Source: Leptospira sp. WS58.C1 (lineage in GTDB: Bacteria > Spirochaetota > Leptospiria > Leptospirales > Leptospiraceae). Taken from it: DNA of 64,000 nucleotides. The notes under the pieces are model-generated. The model had not been told where the DNA came from. It searched no databases and worked only from the letters and a program-made list of their open reading frames with translations. Each line of letters begins with the position of its first letter. Position 1 is the stretch's first letter. This document shows positions 24,154 to 34,220 of the stretch, piece by piece. The translations under genes were made by a program, and so were the position numbers. The stretch spans positions 2,466,501-2,530,500 of the forward strand of contig NZ_CP162137.1 of the NCBI RefSeq assembly GCF_040833995.1, in the 5' to 3' direction.

Positions 24154-25763
24154 TATTAAAGATGTTCAAATTACATTCTGTTTTTATGATATTTAGATTA
24201 TCTCTCATATATGCTACGATGGTGTTCGGATCGACTTTTGGATGTTTCGGTCCTCCTCGCCCAGAACTTTTACCCGAAGTCCAAGAAGAAGAAGGACCAA
24301 GCCTGGAACAATTGGTATCCGATCTAAAAAGCCAAAATCCGAGGATGAGATCCCAGGCAATTTTGGAATTAGCATCCAGAAACGAAAGGAAGTTCATTCC
24401 AATCGCACGAGAATGGATGAGATCCTCGGAAGCGATCACAAGAGGACCTGCAATCCTGGCATTAGGGATCTGGAAAGACAGATCTTCTCTTCCTGAAATT
24501 CTAAACTTTCTGGATCCTAAGTCGGGCATTGATCTGGGAACCGTTTTGGAGTCTATTTCACGAATGGAAGATCCTCAAGCGGGAAATCGTGTGGCGAGCC
24601 TTTTAAATCATGAAGACGCGAGTATTCGTTTACTGGCTGTAGATACTTTAGTCCGGATCAACGCAAGGCAATCCGGAAACTTCATTTTGACCCGGGCAAA
24701 ATTGAATAAGGACTCGGACAAGGCCAAAACTTTCGCTATGGCATTAGGAAAATTGAATATTCTCGAAGCAGAAGATTATCTCATCGATCTCGCCTCACAT
24801 TCCGAGCCCGGCCCCACGTTGGCGGCCTCCTACCTGGCACTGGGAAAGGTTAGAAGCAAAAAATCCATTCCACTTTTAGTAAAAGCTTTACAGGCGGATT
24901 TTGATAAGGGAAGGGAGAACTCTTCCATTGCTCTCGTTGAGATCAAGGACCCTAAAATTTTGCCCCTAGTGCTTCCCATTTTAGAAAACCAAGACAAGGA
25001 GATCCGATACAGGGCGGCAGATGTTTTGATTGGAGTTCCGGATCCTAGTTTTTCTACCCGTATTTTAGAGGTTTTAGTGAAAGGGAAACCCCTAACAAAA
25101 GCTCCCGCATCTCATGTTTTAGGTCGTATCAAATTTTCCAAAGCAAGAGAAGAGATAGAAAAAACGTTATTAGATCCTACTATTCCCGATAGAGAGATCA
25201 TCGCACAGTCCTTGGGATATTTGGGCGATAAAAAAAGTATCCCGGTTCTAGTTAAGACACTAAAAGAAGATCTAACGGAAGCAAAATACGGAGCCGTTTG
25301 GGCATTAGGCGCAATAGGTTCGGAAGAGGCTCTTCCTTATGTGGAGGAGGCAAGCAGATCAAATGACCAAAAACTTGCCAAGATCGCTTCTGAAAGTTTA
25401 GGAATGATCGCTTCCCCGAAGTCTTTATCTCTATTAGATAAAAAAACGGAAGATTTTCCGGATCTAGCTCCGATTACATTATCTGCGATCACCTCCATTC
25501 GGGGAGAGGAATCTCGCAAAATTTTGGAAAAATATGCGGAAAGCGAAAATATCAATCTTCATCAGGTGGCCGTTTCTCAATTAGGAGCAAAAAAAGATCC
25601 GGCAAGTGTTCCGATCCTTATTAGATTGCTGCAAGAAAATTCTCCGTTTCGAAACAGAAAGTTGATCATTTCCGCATTAAAATCCATAACAGGGCTAAAG
25701 TTCAACTCCAGGAACGAATGGGTCAATTGGTATATATTAGATTTTTCTAAAAATCATCCGTAA
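24150..25763 (+). CDS. HEAT-repeat lipoprotein
   Basis: A 537-residue protein with an N-terminal hydrophobic segment ending in a plausible lipobox (GSTFGC, Cys32) and then a long array of alpha-helical HEAT (PBS-lyase-like) repeats from about residue 50 to 525. Examples are LSQNP-type units such as LDLASHSEPGPTLAASYLAL-like helices, KKSIPVLVKTLKEDL, AKYGAVWALGAIGSEEAL and DPASVPILIRLL. Such repeats bind partner proteins; no enzyme motif is seen. Its ATG overlaps the previous stop (ATGA), so the two are translationally coupled. Lipidation and outer- or inner-membrane location are inferred. Confidence 0.85.
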   Translation: MILKMFKLHSVFMIFRLSLIYATMVFGSTFGCFGPPRPELLPEVQEEEGPSLEQLVSDLKSQNPRMRSQAILELASRNERKFIPIAREWMRSSEAITRGPAILALGIWKDRSSLPEILNFLDPKSGIDLGTVLESISRMEDPQAGNRVASLLNHEDASIRLLAVDTLVRINARQSGNFILTRAKLNKDSDKAKTFAMALGKLNILEAEDYLIDLASHSEPGPTLAASYLALGKVRSKKSIPLLVKALQADFDKGRENSSIALVEIKDPKILPLVLPILENQDKEIRYRAADVLIGVPDPSFSTRILEVLVKGKPLTKAPASHVLGRIKFSKAREEIEKTLLDPTIPDREIIAQSLGYLGDKKSIPVLVKTLKEDLTEAKYGAVWALGAIGSEEALPYVEEASRSNDQKLAKIASESLGMIASPKSLSLLDKKTEDFPDLAPITLSAITSIRGEESRKILEKYAESENINLHQVAVSQLGAKKDPASVPILIRLLQENSPFRNRKLIISALKSITGLKFNSRNEWVNWYILDFSKNHP

Positions 25764-25832
25764 TTTTCGAGAGACTTGATTGATTCGGATCTACTTTCCG
25801 CAATATTTTGTATCGAGTGATCTTAAATAAAA

Positions 25833-25889
25833 ATCGATCCACCCGAAGGTAGCCTTCAAGTTGCCCCCAGAACTTTCAAGTGGATCGAT
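25833..25889 (-). terminator. Inverted repeat between convergent genes, candidate terminator for the DUF1304 gene
   Basis: ATCGATCCAC (25833-25842) and GTGGATCGAT (25880-25889) form a perfect 10-bp stem with a 37-base loop containing a smaller hairpin (GAAGG/CCTTC). On the minus strand the stem is followed by TTTTTATTTAAG, so it most likely ends the DUF1304 transcript, whose stop is at 25899. Confidence 0.5.
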
Positions 25890-25898
25890 CATAAAAAT

Positions 25899-26285
25899 TT
25901 ATCCGTTACAGGAAATAAAATACAGAACAACTGCAATCAAAGGAGGAAGTCCTTGGATAATCGCAGCCCTTGCCATTGCAGGTTTAGAAACTAACAACAC
26001 AAGCCCTGCTCCGAAAACGGAAAGACAAGAGAATGCCAAGATCGCCGGAGCATAACCGGGATGGATCTCGAAAAAGATCGCTCCGTACAATGCTCCAATG
26101 GCAAGAAATAAATTATAAAAACCTTGGTTCAAAAAAACAGCCTTCATCGCCTCTGCCGTTTTTGTATCCGAAACTCCGAATCTTCTATGAATGCGAGGTC
26201 GCATCCATAATACACTTTCCATAATAAAGATCCAAACATGCAATAGGCCGACGATACCTGCCAAAATTCTTGCGGCTAAAATCAT
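25899..26285 (-). CDS. DUF1304-family membrane protein
   Basis: Small integral membrane protein of unknown function. From the ATG at 26285 it has 128 residues and four hydrophobic segments. DUF1304 features are the N-terminal LAGIVGLLHVWIFIMESVLW, the basic loop RPRIHRRFGV, and NQGFYNLFLAIGALYG. The frame is open for 66 codons further upstream, but the ATG at 26285 has a GGGGGG ribosome-binding site eight bases ahead and matches the family's start. That site lies in a hairpin, suggesting translational control. A terminator-like inverted repeat follows. Confidence 0.85.
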   Translation of the reverse strand: MILAARILAGIVGLLHVWIFIMESVLWMRPRIHRRFGVSDTKTAEAMKAVFLNQGFYNLFLAIGALYGAIFFEIHPGYAPAILAFSCLSVFGAGLVLLVSKPAMARAAIIQGLPPLIAVVLYFISCNG

Positions 26286-26677
26286 TACGTTTTCCCCCCG
26301 GATTAAAATCCCGGGGAGTTTTAATATATGATCCTTTTTTGTAAAGAGGATTCTTTTAAAAATTAACGTTTGTTCGGTAAAGAGCCATAAAAGAGGTGGA
26401 TTGAACCGGATATAATGTACTTCTTCGATTTTCCCAGCGGAACTTTCTATAATTAATTTTGATTTAACCAGGACCAATTCCATGCATGAAAGGGAGAATG
26501 ACGTAATGATCCGAGATCCATTATATTAATTATTTATGATTTAATATAAAATATTTCACATTTTCATCTTTACAACGTTTAGGAAATAAATTTCAATAGG
26601 TCCGAAAAATGGAAGTTTAAAGCACCGAATTTAAACATTCTATATGCAAAATTTTTGAAACACGCACTGTTTTGACC
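26286..26677. other. 392-bp divergent intergenic region
   Basis: Lies between the divergent DUF1304 and receiver-GHKL genes. It contains the ribosome-binding-site hairpin of the DUF1304 gene (26294-26318) and a strongly A/T-rich centre (about 26515-26600), likely holding promoters for both sides. No gene is supported, and I could not fix a -35/-10 pair with confidence. Confidence 0.5.
26294..26318 (-). promoter_or_regulatory. Hairpin covering the ribosome-binding site of the DUF1304 gene
   Basis: In the minus-strand RNA, CUCCCC (26318-26313) pairs with GGGGGG (26299-26294), with a further inner stem (GG/CC, AU pairs) and a small loop. The GGGGGG run is the ribosome-binding site, eight bases before the AUG at 26285. 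When folded, translation start would be blocked. This could be a temperature- or ligand-controlled switch; only the pairing is seen. Confidence 0.5.
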
Positions 26678-27946
26678 ATGGCATTAAGATTAAACCTACA
26701 TAATCCAATTTTGATCATAGAAGATCAGGAGGAAAATCGAGAATTGATCGCTAGATTAGCCAGAAGTTTCGGCGTGGAGGCGGATACTGCTCCAGACGGG
26801 AAAATCGGCAGCGAAATGGCCGAAAAAGCTGACTATTCCCTCTTTTTAGTCGATCTAGAAATGCCCGTAATGAACGGATTTGATTTTATCAAAAAGATAC
26901 AAGAGAAAAAGCCCGAGTCTCTATTCATCGTAATTTCCGGGAACGATGTTCCTGAAATTATTATCGAAGTGATGAAGTTGGGGATTTTCGACTATCTTAT
27001 CAAGCCGATCAATAGGGAAAGATTATACCAAGTCTTAAACAGGATTTCGGAATTTATACGCTTAAAGGAGAGTGAAAGGATCCTGATACAGGAGAACGAA
27101 GAACGTCTTAAAGCCCAACTGAATTGGATCCTGTACAAACAATCCTGGCTGACCGATCTGGAAAAGAATGTAGATCTTTCCAAAAGTACTCTCAATAATC
27201 TCAAACAAAGCTTTTTTAGCGGAGGAGGCTTCGGAGCAATCGTAAGTATAGTCGAAATGCTCCAGGCGAACGCTAAAAGGGAAGAATCGGGCTATAATTT
27301 CTCCTCAGACATTATAGAATTACTATTTGAGAATTCATTTTATGTGAAAAAAGGGCTTAGCTCTCTAGAAAAGAGTTTATCGATTCTCAACAAGGACTTC
27401 CAAAATTCCTTGAGAAAGACGAATAGTTCCGAGATCTATGATCTATTGGAAAAATCCAGATTACATTTGGAGAATTCCAACCAACAATATAGGGAAAAAA
27501 AGAACATATTCATCCCTCAAATAACGCCTCCTCCCAATGGGTTCAATCTAGATGTGGACGCGGAGTCACTTTCCAGAATATTCAGCGAATTGTTGGTAAA
27601 TTCCCTGAAATATTCATCTAATAATTCTGTCATAAACATTTATCTTTCCGTTTCCGGGGGATACTTGAATATCAATCTGAAAAACGAATTCGATCTGCGA
27701 TCGGTCCCAGGTATCCCTAAAAACAAAGAACTACTGGTCAAACAACCGTTCTATCGACTCGCGGGTTTCGTGGATGAAACCTTGGAAGGTGAGGAATATT
27801 TTACCGGTTTAGGGTTAACGATAGTCGATTTTGTAATAAAAAAACACGGTGGGATATTCAGCATACATAACGTTCTTGATCATTCTATAGGAGAAAAACC
27901 TGTAGAAGTAGTACTAGCCACAGTTTCTTTGCCTATTAAAAATTAG
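26678..27946 (+). CDS. Response-regulator receiver fused to a histidine-less GHKL ATPase domain
   Basis: A 422-residue cytoplasmic protein. Residues 10-128 form a CheY-like receiver with phospho-acceptor Asp59 (VDLEMPVMNG), acidic pair in IIEDQ and Lys109 (LIKPI). A coiled-coil linker (about 128-170) leads to a helical region with SGGGFGAIVS (about 181-190) where a histidine kinase would carry its H-box; no His is there. A GHKL ATPase domain follows with an N-box (FSELLVNSLKYSS, about 303-315) and a G2 box (FTGLGL), while the G1 box DxGxG is replaced by KNEFD. The protein at 36613-37905 shares this layout. Numbering is from the ATG at 26678; a TTG two codons earlier is possible. Likely a signalling partner of the che genes that follow, role unknown. 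Confidence 0.8.
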   Translation: MALRLNLHNPILIIEDQEENRELIARLARSFGVEADTAPDGKIGSEMAEKADYSLFLVDLEMPVMNGFDFIKKIQEKKPESLFIVISGNDVPEIIIEVMKLGIFDYLIKPINRERLYQVLNRISEFIRLKESERILIQENEERLKAQLNWILYKQSWLTDLEKNVDLSKSTLNNLKQSFFSGGGFGAIVSIVEMLQANAKREESGYNFSSDIIELLFENSFYVKKGLSSLEKSLSILNKDFQNSLRKTNSSEIYDLLEKSRLHLENSNQQYREKKNIFIPQITPPPNGFNLDVDAESLSRIFSELLVNSLKYSSNNSVINIYLSVSGGYLNINLKNEFDLRSVPGIPKNKELLVKQPFYRLAGFVDETLEGEEYFTGLGLTIVDFVIKKHGGIFSIHNVLDHSIGEKPVEVVLATVSLPIKN

Positions 27947-28504
27947 AACACGCTAATTCTATTATTCCAAACACGTAATCCTCATTTTCGGGAATCGTGT
28001 CTCCAAAAAGCAAATTATACAGAAAATGTTTCCTATTCATATAAAATGTTTGATACCAAATCAAAAGAATCCCTCGAAATATATTTCATACTTTGGAATA
28101 ACAAACGAACGCCAAAAGGACATGACGTACTTTTCGAACAATCATACCTCACAAGGGATAAATCCAGAATGCAAATCAGACGAATTTTGCCTCATTTGAC
28201 ATTCAATGAACTTTAAATTAAATATTACAAAGGAAGCTATCGTTCATTCAGAAAATAATTGAGTCACGTTATACGGTTTCCAAGCAACCCGTTCTATAAA
28301 AAAATCATTCCGCAAAGAAATATTTCTATTAAACGAAATTTATTGAATGATTTTGCTTCTCCCATCGTCTATTTCATTCGGGAAAGTTAAGTAACAATCC
28401 TCTTCCGAAATAAAATCCGGAATAAGATCCAATTACATAAAGAGTATCTAATGCAACTCAATCGGATTAGATACGTAGACTCTGTCGAGTGTGAGGTATA
28501 TTGT
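27947..28504. other. 558-bp region upstream of the che operon
   Basis: A/T-rich with many stops in all frames; no gene is supported. It probably carries the promoter of the cheY-cheB operon. I looked for a flagellar sigma-28-type promoter and a sigma-54 GG-N10-GC box and saw no convincing copy. The cheY frame is open back to 28451 but the start at 28505 is better. Confidence 0.5.
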
Positions 28505-28867
28505 ATGTCTAAAAAAATATTGATCGTAGATGATTCTCCTGCCCAGAGAAAATTAGTGAAGGTAACCTTGGAATCAAAAGGTTACGAAGTATTGGAAGCG
28601 GAGAATGGAGCTCAAGGTTTAGAGTTACTGAGCAACGATCTTAAGCTGGTCGTTTGCGATGTGAACATGCCTATCATGGACGGAGTAGAGTTCGTTGAAA
28701 AGGTCAAATCTTCCGGTAACTATCAGTTCCTTCCGATCGTAATGTTAACTACAGAATCCCAAACTGCAATGAAGGAAAAGTTAGTAGCTCAAGGGATACG
28801 GGCATGGATCACAAAACCTTTCAGTATGGACCAACTACTTTCCTCCGTTTCTAAATTAGTGGTTTAA
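28505..28867 (+). CDS. cheY: CheY-like single-domain response regulator
   Basis: A 120-residue receiver domain with no output domain. Conserved residues: acidic pair in ILIVDDS, phospho-acceptor Asp in VVCDVNMPIMDG, switch Thr in VMLTTES and Lys in ITKPFS. Starting at 28505 gives MSKKILIVDDS with GAGG eight bases upstream; the longer frame from 28451 adds 18 unlikely residues. As first gene of the che row it is the probable target of CheA. Confidence 0.92.
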   Translation: MSKKILIVDDSPAQRKLVKVTLESKGYEVLEAENGAQGLELLSNDLKLVVCDVNMPIMDGVEFVEKVKSSGNYQFLPIVMLTTESQTAMKEKLVAQGIRAWITKPFSMDQLLSSVSKLVV

Positions 28868-28890
28868 AGAACAAACTTTTCATTTTGTCG

Positions 28891-29205
28891 ATGGATATGA
28901 ACCGTAAAAATAAAATAAAAATCAAGGGAGAATTAAGAGCTCGTAAGTTAGCTGCAATACGCTCCCGGCTCCTTCCATACACGGACACCGATCTGAGTTT
29001 GGATCTTTCTGAAATTAACGAGTTCGACACATCCTCTTTGCAATTTTTACTCTCAATACGTAAGGAACTTGAGGCAAACGGAAACAAACTAGTCGTGATG
29101 TCTCCTTCAGAATCTGTGGAAAGAATAATAAGATTTTATAATAAAGATTTTCTATTAGGTTCGTATCTCGGAACGGCAAACGAAGGAATAAACCATGGAT
29201 CCTAG
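28891..29205 (+). CDS. STAS-domain protein (anti-sigma-factor-antagonist-like)
   Basis: A 104-residue protein of the SpoIIAA/RsbV-like fold. The core strand and helix are LSLDLSEINEFDTSSLQFLL, with Ser48/Ser49 after Asp46-Thr47 at the place where SpoIIAA carries its phosphorylated Ser; then KLVVMSPSESVERIIRFYN. Such proteins bind, and are phosphorylated by, RsbW/SpoIIAB-type GHKL kinases. Start uncertain: ATG at 28891 or 28897, with no strong ribosome-binding site; translation may be coupled to cheY. Its end overlaps the start of cheA by 11 bases, so it belongs to the operon. Confidence 0.85.
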   Translation: MDMNRKNKIKIKGELRARKLAAIRSRLLPYTDTDLSLDLSEINEFDTSSLQFLLSIRKELEANGNKLVVMSPSESVERIIRFYNKDFLLGSYLGTANEGINHGS

Positions 29206-31222
29206 GGAAAAACCCGGCTTTACGGATTTCGTTTCCGAGACCAGGGACATGCTCGAGTCTCTCGAAAGAGACTTAGTTAAGATCGGTGAAGGGAACAGAG
29301 AAAAGGAACTACTGAATTCGTTATTCAGGTCGGTCCATACAATTAAAGGGACCGCCGGTATGTACGATTTCTCCAAAATTGCGGACTTCGTACATTTTTT
29401 AGAAGAAACCTTAGATAAGGTACGTTCCGGTAATTTGGAACCCTCAAGCAATCTGATCCGAATTATTCTACAATGTAAGGACCACTTATTTTTACGCTTG
29501 GAAAATTTCGAATTAGGAGAATTCGAAAGCGAGGAGATATTAAAAGAAGGTGAAAATCTTATTTTCGACCTTTCCAAACATAGCCCCGGCTCCCTAACTT
29601 CGGTCAAAATAACCCCCGAAAAAAATTCGGATAACGACAATTACAAAACTTGGAAGATATATATTTCATGCGGTAGTAATTTATTCGTTAACGGATTGGA
29701 TCCATACCCTTTCCTAAGATATCTTTCGGAAAAAGGTACGTTAAGCGAGATCGTATTGGATGAAGAAAAGATCCCTAAATTTTCTGACCTGGAAGCATCC
29801 GGTTGCTTTTTCGATATAGAAGTTGTTTATAAGTCGGATCTTACTGAGGAAGAGATCCTAGAATCTTTCGAATTTGCCGGCTCGGATATGAAAATCCGAC
29901 TCGAATCCGTTTCAGATCCTTCTTCTATTCACTCCGATCAAAATGGTATCACTTATCAAAACGGATTTCAGGAAAAATCGGAAACCGGGCCTAAAAATAA
30001 AAGTTCGGCCTCCAGAAGTATACGGGTCGATGCGGATAAGTTGGACTTAGTAGTAGATCAAGTGGGAGAAGTTGTAGTTATCTCTTCCGCCCTTCATCAG
30101 ATAGCTCTAAACCTAAAGGACGAATTCTTAGAGGAACTCACGCATAGGATGTCTCGTCTCTTAGAAGAAATACGTTCCAATAGTTTAAAACTCAGAATGG
30201 TCCCCGTCCAAACCCTATTTAACAGGTATTCTAGAGTGGTCTTCGAACTGGGAAAACAAACCGGAAAATCCATCCGATTGGAGATCAGGGGCGGAGAAAC
30301 CGAACTTGATAAAAACTTAATAGACAATCTAGTCGATCCGTTAACGCATATGGTCCGAAATTCTATAGATCACGGAATCGAGTCTTCGGAAGAAGAAAGG
30401 ACAAGTTTAGGAAAACCTTCCGAAGCATTGATAATATTAGCTGCTTCGCATAAGGCCGGCGAGATCTTTATAGAGATATCCGATGACGGAAGAGGAATAG
30501 ATCCCGAATCAGTCCTTAAAAAAGCGAAGGAGAAAGGCCTTTATAAGGAAGGAGATGCGATCAAAGAGGACCAGATCTATTCACTTTTATTCGAACCTGG
30601 ATTTTCCACGGCTACAAGCGTAACCGAACTCTCAGGAAGAGGGGTTGGATTAGATGTGGTCAAAAAAAACGTAGAGTCGTTACGAGGTAGAATAGAGATC
30701 AGTTCAGAAAAGGGAAAAGGGACCACATTTAAGATCATACTTCCACTTACTCTCGCGAATATCGACGGATTCCTTTTGAGGATCGGAAAAAACAAATATG
30801 CGATCCCTTTAGACATGGTGAAGGAATGTATGGAATTCCATCCTAAGGAATTCCTAGTCGGAGAACAAAATTATATCAAGGTTCGCGACAAAGTCCTGCC
30901 TTGCGTTGATATGAACGACTGGTTCGGAGAACCGATAGGAACGGAAGGAAGAAGGAACCTAGTCATCGTAAACTCGGGGAATCTTCAAGCGGGATTGATC
31001 GTTAACGAACTTTTAGGTAGGATCCATTCCGTCATAAAACCGTTAGGCGGACTTTTTGAAGATGCCCAGGGTGTTAGCGGATTCGCTCTTATGGGAGACG
31101 GTTCCGTAGCAATGATTATAGATACGACAACGTTGCTTTCCAAAGTCAGGTTAAACAACGAAAACACACTAAACAATGAACTGAATCAGCAAATTACCAG
31201 CCTCTCGGGGGCTTCGAATTAA
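29195..31222 (+). CDS. cheA: Chemotaxis histidine kinase CheA
   Basis: Autophosphorylates in response to the transducer array and passes phosphate to CheY and CheB. Domains of the 675-residue protein: P1 HPt with phospho-acceptor His48 ([17 protein letters not shown]), a weakly conserved P2-like region (about 145-230), P3 dimerisation (about 275-345, [17 protein letters not shown]), P4 ATPase with N-box [12 protein letters not shown] (near 385), G1 DDGRGID (near 430) and G2 GRGVGLDVV (near 482), and P5 CheW-like regulatory domain (about 520-655). All catalytic motifs are intact, in contrast with the two flanking GHKL proteins. The 3' end is followed 34 bp later by the transducer gene. Confidence 0.97.
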   Translation: MDPREKPGFTDFVSETRDMLESLERDLVKIGEGNREKELLNSLFRSVHTIKGTAGMYDFSKIADFVHFLEETLDKVRSGNLEPSSNLIRIILQCKDHLFLRLENFELGEFESEEILKEGENLIFDLSKHSPGSLTSVKITPEKNSDNDNYKTWKIYISCGSNLFVNGLDPYPFLRYLSEKGTLSEIVLDEEKIPKFSDLEASGCFFDIEVVYKSDLTEEEILESFEFAGSDMKIRLESVSDPSSIHSDQNGITYQNGFQEKSETGPKNKSSASRSIRVDADKLDLVVDQVGEVVVISSALHQIALNLKDEFLEELTHRMSRLLEEIRSNSLKLRMVPVQTLFNRYSRVVFELGKQTGKSIRLEIRGGETELDKNLIDNLVDPLTHMVRNSIDHGIESSEEERTSLGKPSEALIILAASHKAGEIFIEISDDGRGIDPESVLKKAKEKGLYKEGDAIKEDQIYSLLFEPGFSTATSVTELSGRGVGLDVVKKNVESLRGRIEISSEKGKGTTFKIILPLTLANIDGFLLRIGKNKYAIPLDMVKECMEFHPKEFLVGEQNYIKVRDKVLPCVDMNDWFGEPIGTEGRRNLVIVNSGNLQAGLIVNELLGRIHSVIKPLGGLFEDAQGVSGFALMGDGSVAMIIDTTTLLSKVRLNNENTLNNELNQQITSLSGASN

Positions 31223-31256
31223 TATTGACGTCCCAACCGGGAGTCGGAGGAAAAAT

Positions 31257-34208
31257 ATGAGCATTGCACAGAAGTTACTTGCAATTATTCTAATAGGTTT
31301 AGTCGGTCTTGGAATTATAGACGGACTTTCCATCTACCAGATGAATCGCATCCATAAAGACGGAAGTAGTTCGCCCTCTTCTTCAAATTGGGAAAACATA
31401 TCGGCTTCTTTTTCGGAATTAAGGTCGTTGGTTCTCGAAAATTATTCGAATACGGATCAGAACCGTAGGTCGGAAATCGTGTCCCAAATCAGAAAAAATC
31501 GGGATACGATCTCTTCCTACTTATCCGAAAGTGCCGCTCGCGTCTCGGATAAAAAAGAGGAAGAACTGATCTCATCCGTTAAATCCTATACGGAAGAATA
31601 TTTACAAACCTTCGCAAACGGGATCCTACTCGAAAACGCTAATACTTTAGAACAAAACGAATTCAAAGCTAAAGAAGAGATAGCAGCCAAGAAGTTTCTT
31701 ACTTCTCTAAAAAACAGATCGGAATATGCCACAGCGTCCTTTAAACAAAAAGGGGTGGAAACCGAGTCTTCCGTTTTAAGCGTATCCATCCTATTGATCT
31801 CACTTTCGTTAGGAATAATAACGTTATTTGCCATTCTTAGTTGGAGGATCGGAATACAAATCCGCCAACAATTAGGCGGAGATTATTCTCTTTTGTCAAA
31901 GATAACGAAAAAGATCGCGTCAGGAGATCTATCTAGTGAGATCGATTTGGATCATTCGGATCAAAACGGTCTACTATTACAATTATCCGTGCTCCAAACA
32001 TCTCTGAAGGACCTTTTATCTGAAATGTCGAAAATGTCCAAGGAACATGAAGCCGGGGATATCGACGTTAAGATCGACAGTTCTAAGTTCAAAGGTGCCT
32101 TCAAAACCATGTCCGAAGGTATTAATGATATGGTCTTTGCTCATATCGCCGTTAAGAAAAAGGCGATGGAGTGTTTCAAACAATTCGGCGAAGGAAATAT
32201 GGATGCCGACATCGAAAAACTTCCCGGTAAAAAACAATTTATAAACGAGACAATCGATCAAGTCAGAGCGAATATCAAAGGGCTAATAGCCGAAATGTCA
32301 AAAATGTCCAAGGAACACGAAGCCGGAGATATCGACGTTAAGATCGACAGTTCTAAGTTCAAAGGTGCCTTCAAAACCATGTCGGATGGTATTAATGATA
32401 TGGTCTTTGCTCATATCGCCGTTAAGAAAAAAGCGATGGAGTGTTTCAAACAATTCGGCGAAGGAAATATGGATGCCGACATCGAAAAACTTCCCGGTAA
32501 AAAACAATTTATAAACGAGACAATCGATCAAGTCAGAGCGAATATCAAAGGCCTAATAACCGAAATGTCGAAAATGTCCAAGGAACACGAAGCCGGGGAT
32601 ATAGACGTTAAGATCGACAGTTCCAAGTTCAAGGGCGTCTTCAAAACCATGTCCGAAGGCATTAATGATATGGTCTTCTCTCATATCGCTGTTAAGAAAA
32701 AAGCGATGGAGTGTTTCAAACAATTCGGCGAAGGAAATATGGATGCCGATATCGAAAAACTTCCCGGTAAAAAACAATTTATAAACGAGACAATCGATCA
32801 AGTCAGAGCGAATATCAAAGGTTTGATCGAAGAGATGTCCAGAATGTCCCAAGAACATGAAGCCGGAGATATAGACATTAAGATCGACAGTTCCAAGTTC
32901 AAAGGCGCCTTCAAAACCATGTCGGATGGTATTAATGATATGGTCTTCTCTCATATCGCCGTTAAGAAAAAAGCGATGGAGTGTTTCAAACAATTCGGCG
33001 AAGGAAATATGGATGCCGATATCGAAAAACTTCCCGGTAAAAAAAGATTTATCAACGAAGCAATCGATCAAGTACGCGCAAATATCAAAGGGCTAATAAC
33101 GGATGCCAACGAATTGGCCGAGGCAGCTGTATTAGGTAAATTAGATACTAGGGCCGATGCAACCAAACACAAAGGAGACTTCAAGCGGATTATCGAAGGA
33201 GTAAACGCGACTTTAGAGGCGATAGTCGGGCCGATCAATGAGGTGATGGATATCCAATCCTCTTTAGAACAAGGAGATCTTACCCAATTCGTAAAAGGAA
33301 ACTATAAAGGTAAATTAGGCGAACTAAGAGACTCGGTAAATAGTACCATCGACAAACTTTCCAAAAGTATTTCGGAAGTAGGAAAAGCCGCTTCTTCTTT
33401 TGCAAGCGCAGCCGAAGAAGTAAGCGCCACTTCTCAAACGATGAGTCAAGGTGCAACGGAACAATCGGCTAACGTAGAAGAAACAAGCGCTTCTCTCGAA
33501 GAAATGACGGCGACGATTGAACAGAACGCGGACAATTCAAGACAGACTGAAGTAATGGCCTCCAGCATGGTTAACCATGCCAACGAAGGTGGAGAAGCCG
33601 TCCGTCTTGCGGTCCAAGCCATGAAAGATATCGCCGAAAAGATCACTTCCGTGGAAGATATAGCGTATCAAACCAACCTTCTTGCATTGAATGCAGCTAT
33701 CGAAGCGGCCCGTGCAGGGGAACATGGAATGGGATTCGCAGTGGTAGCCAACGAGGTGAGAAAACTCGCTGAAAGAAGTCAAAGTTACGCGGGAGAGATC
33801 AGTCACTTCGCCAAAAATTCGGTGAATGTAGCCGAGAGAGCGGGAAGCTTAATCGAAGAGATCATCCCGAATATCACTAAAATTTCGGATCTGATCCGAG
33901 AAGTTTCCGCCGCAAGTCGAGAGCAAAAACAAGGAGTGGGACAAATCAATACGGCAATGAGCCAATTGGATCGTGTTACCCAACAAAATGCCGCCGCTTC
34001 CGAAGAGTTGTCCAGTATGGCGGAAGAGTTATCTGCCCAAGCCCAAGGTTTGCAGAAGGTGGTCCAACATTTCAAAATCAACGGTGTAGACGAAGTTTAT
34101 TCCGGTTCCACTTTCGAGCCGGCATACGCGGGAAAATCTTCCGGCAGTTCAAAAGAACACCGAAACGGAAACCATGACTTCAATGAATCGAAGTTCGGAA
34201 GGTTCTAA
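31257..34208 (+). CDS. Methyl-accepting chemotaxis transducer with tandem HAMP-like repeats
   Basis: A 983-residue receptor. It has TM1 (about residues 6-24), a helical extracytoplasmic sensor part (about 25-170), TM2 (about 172-196), a first HAMP-like region, then four 90-residue units (256-345, 346-435, 436-525, 526-615), each holding two HAMP-like patterns ([20 protein letters not shown] and [15 protein letters not shown]). Further HAMP-like sequence ([18 protein letters not shown]) and the signalling coiled coil follow, with the conserved hairpin tip [19 protein letters not shown] near 806-824. No CheR-docking pentapeptide is seen at the C-terminus (ends FNESKFGRF). The ligand is unknown. 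GGAGG lies nine bases before the ATG. Confidence 0.93.
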   Translation: MSIAQKLLAIILIGLVGLGIIDGLSIYQMNRIHKDGSSSPSSSNWENISASFSELRSLVLENYSNTDQNRRSEIVSQIRKNRDTISSYLSESAARVSDKKEEELISSVKSYTEEYLQTFANGILLENANTLEQNEFKAKEEIAAKKFLTSLKNRSEYATASFKQKGVETESSVLSVSILLISLSLGIITLFAILSWRIGIQIRQQLGGDYSLLSKITKKIASGDLSSEIDLDHSDQNGLLLQLSVLQTSLKDLLSEMSKMSKEHEAGDIDVKIDSSKFKGAFKTMSEGINDMVFAHIAVKKKAMECFKQFGEGNMDADIEKLPGKKQFINETIDQVRANIKGLIAEMSKMSKEHEAGDIDVKIDSSKFKGAFKTMSDGINDMVFAHIAVKKKAMECFKQFGEGNMDADIEKLPGKKQFINETIDQVRANIKGLITEMSKMSKEHEAGDIDVKIDSSKFKGVFKTMSEGINDMVFSHIAVKKKAMECFKQFGEGNMDADIEKLPGKKQFINETIDQVRANIKGLIEEMSRMSQEHEAGDIDIKIDSSKFKGAFKTMSDGINDMVFSHIAVKKKAMECFKQFGEGNMDADIEKLPGKKRFINEAIDQVRANIKGLITDANELAEAAVLGKLDTRADATKHKGDFKRIIEGVNATLEAIVGPINEVMDIQSSLEQGDLTQFVKGNYKGKLGELRDSVNSTIDKLSKSISEVGKAASSFASAAEEVSATSQTMSQGATEQSANVEETSASLEEMTATIEQNADNSRQTEVMASSMVNHANEGGEAVRLAVQAMKDIAEKITSVEDIAYQTNLLALNAAIEAARAGEHGMGFAVVANEVRKLAERSQSYAGEISHFAKNSVNVAERAGSLIEEIIPNITKISDLIREVSAASREQKQGVGQINTAMSQLDRVTQQNAAASEELSSMAEELSAQAQGLQKVVQHFKINGVDEVYSGSTFEPAYAGKSSGSSKEHRNGNHDFNESKFGRF
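32021..33100 (+). repeat. Four tandem 270-bp units inside the transducer gene
   Basis: Unit starts at 32021, 32291, 32561 and 32831. Units 1 and 2 differ at only about seven or eight of 270 bases by eye, including synonymous sites; unit 4 has diverged most. Each encodes 90 residues, so copy number can change without a frameshift. Recent duplication or ongoing gene conversion is inferred. Confidence 0.95.
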
Positions 34209-34220
34209 GGAGATATTCCG

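Noticed and set aside
27947..28504. Search for sigma-28 or sigma-54 promoter ahead of the che operon
   Set aside because: No sequence with acceptable match and spacing was found by eye, so none is reported as a feature.
32016..33071. Long antisense open frames (77-172 codons) with nearly identical products across the transducer repeats
   Set aside because: They are shadows of the tandem repeats on the opposite strand; their similarity follows from the repeated coding sequence and they lack starts with ribosome-binding sites.
32021..33100. Regular spaced repeats considered as a CRISPR or satellite array
   Set aside because: The units are directly adjacent, 270 bp, and encode an in-frame protein segment; there are no spacers.
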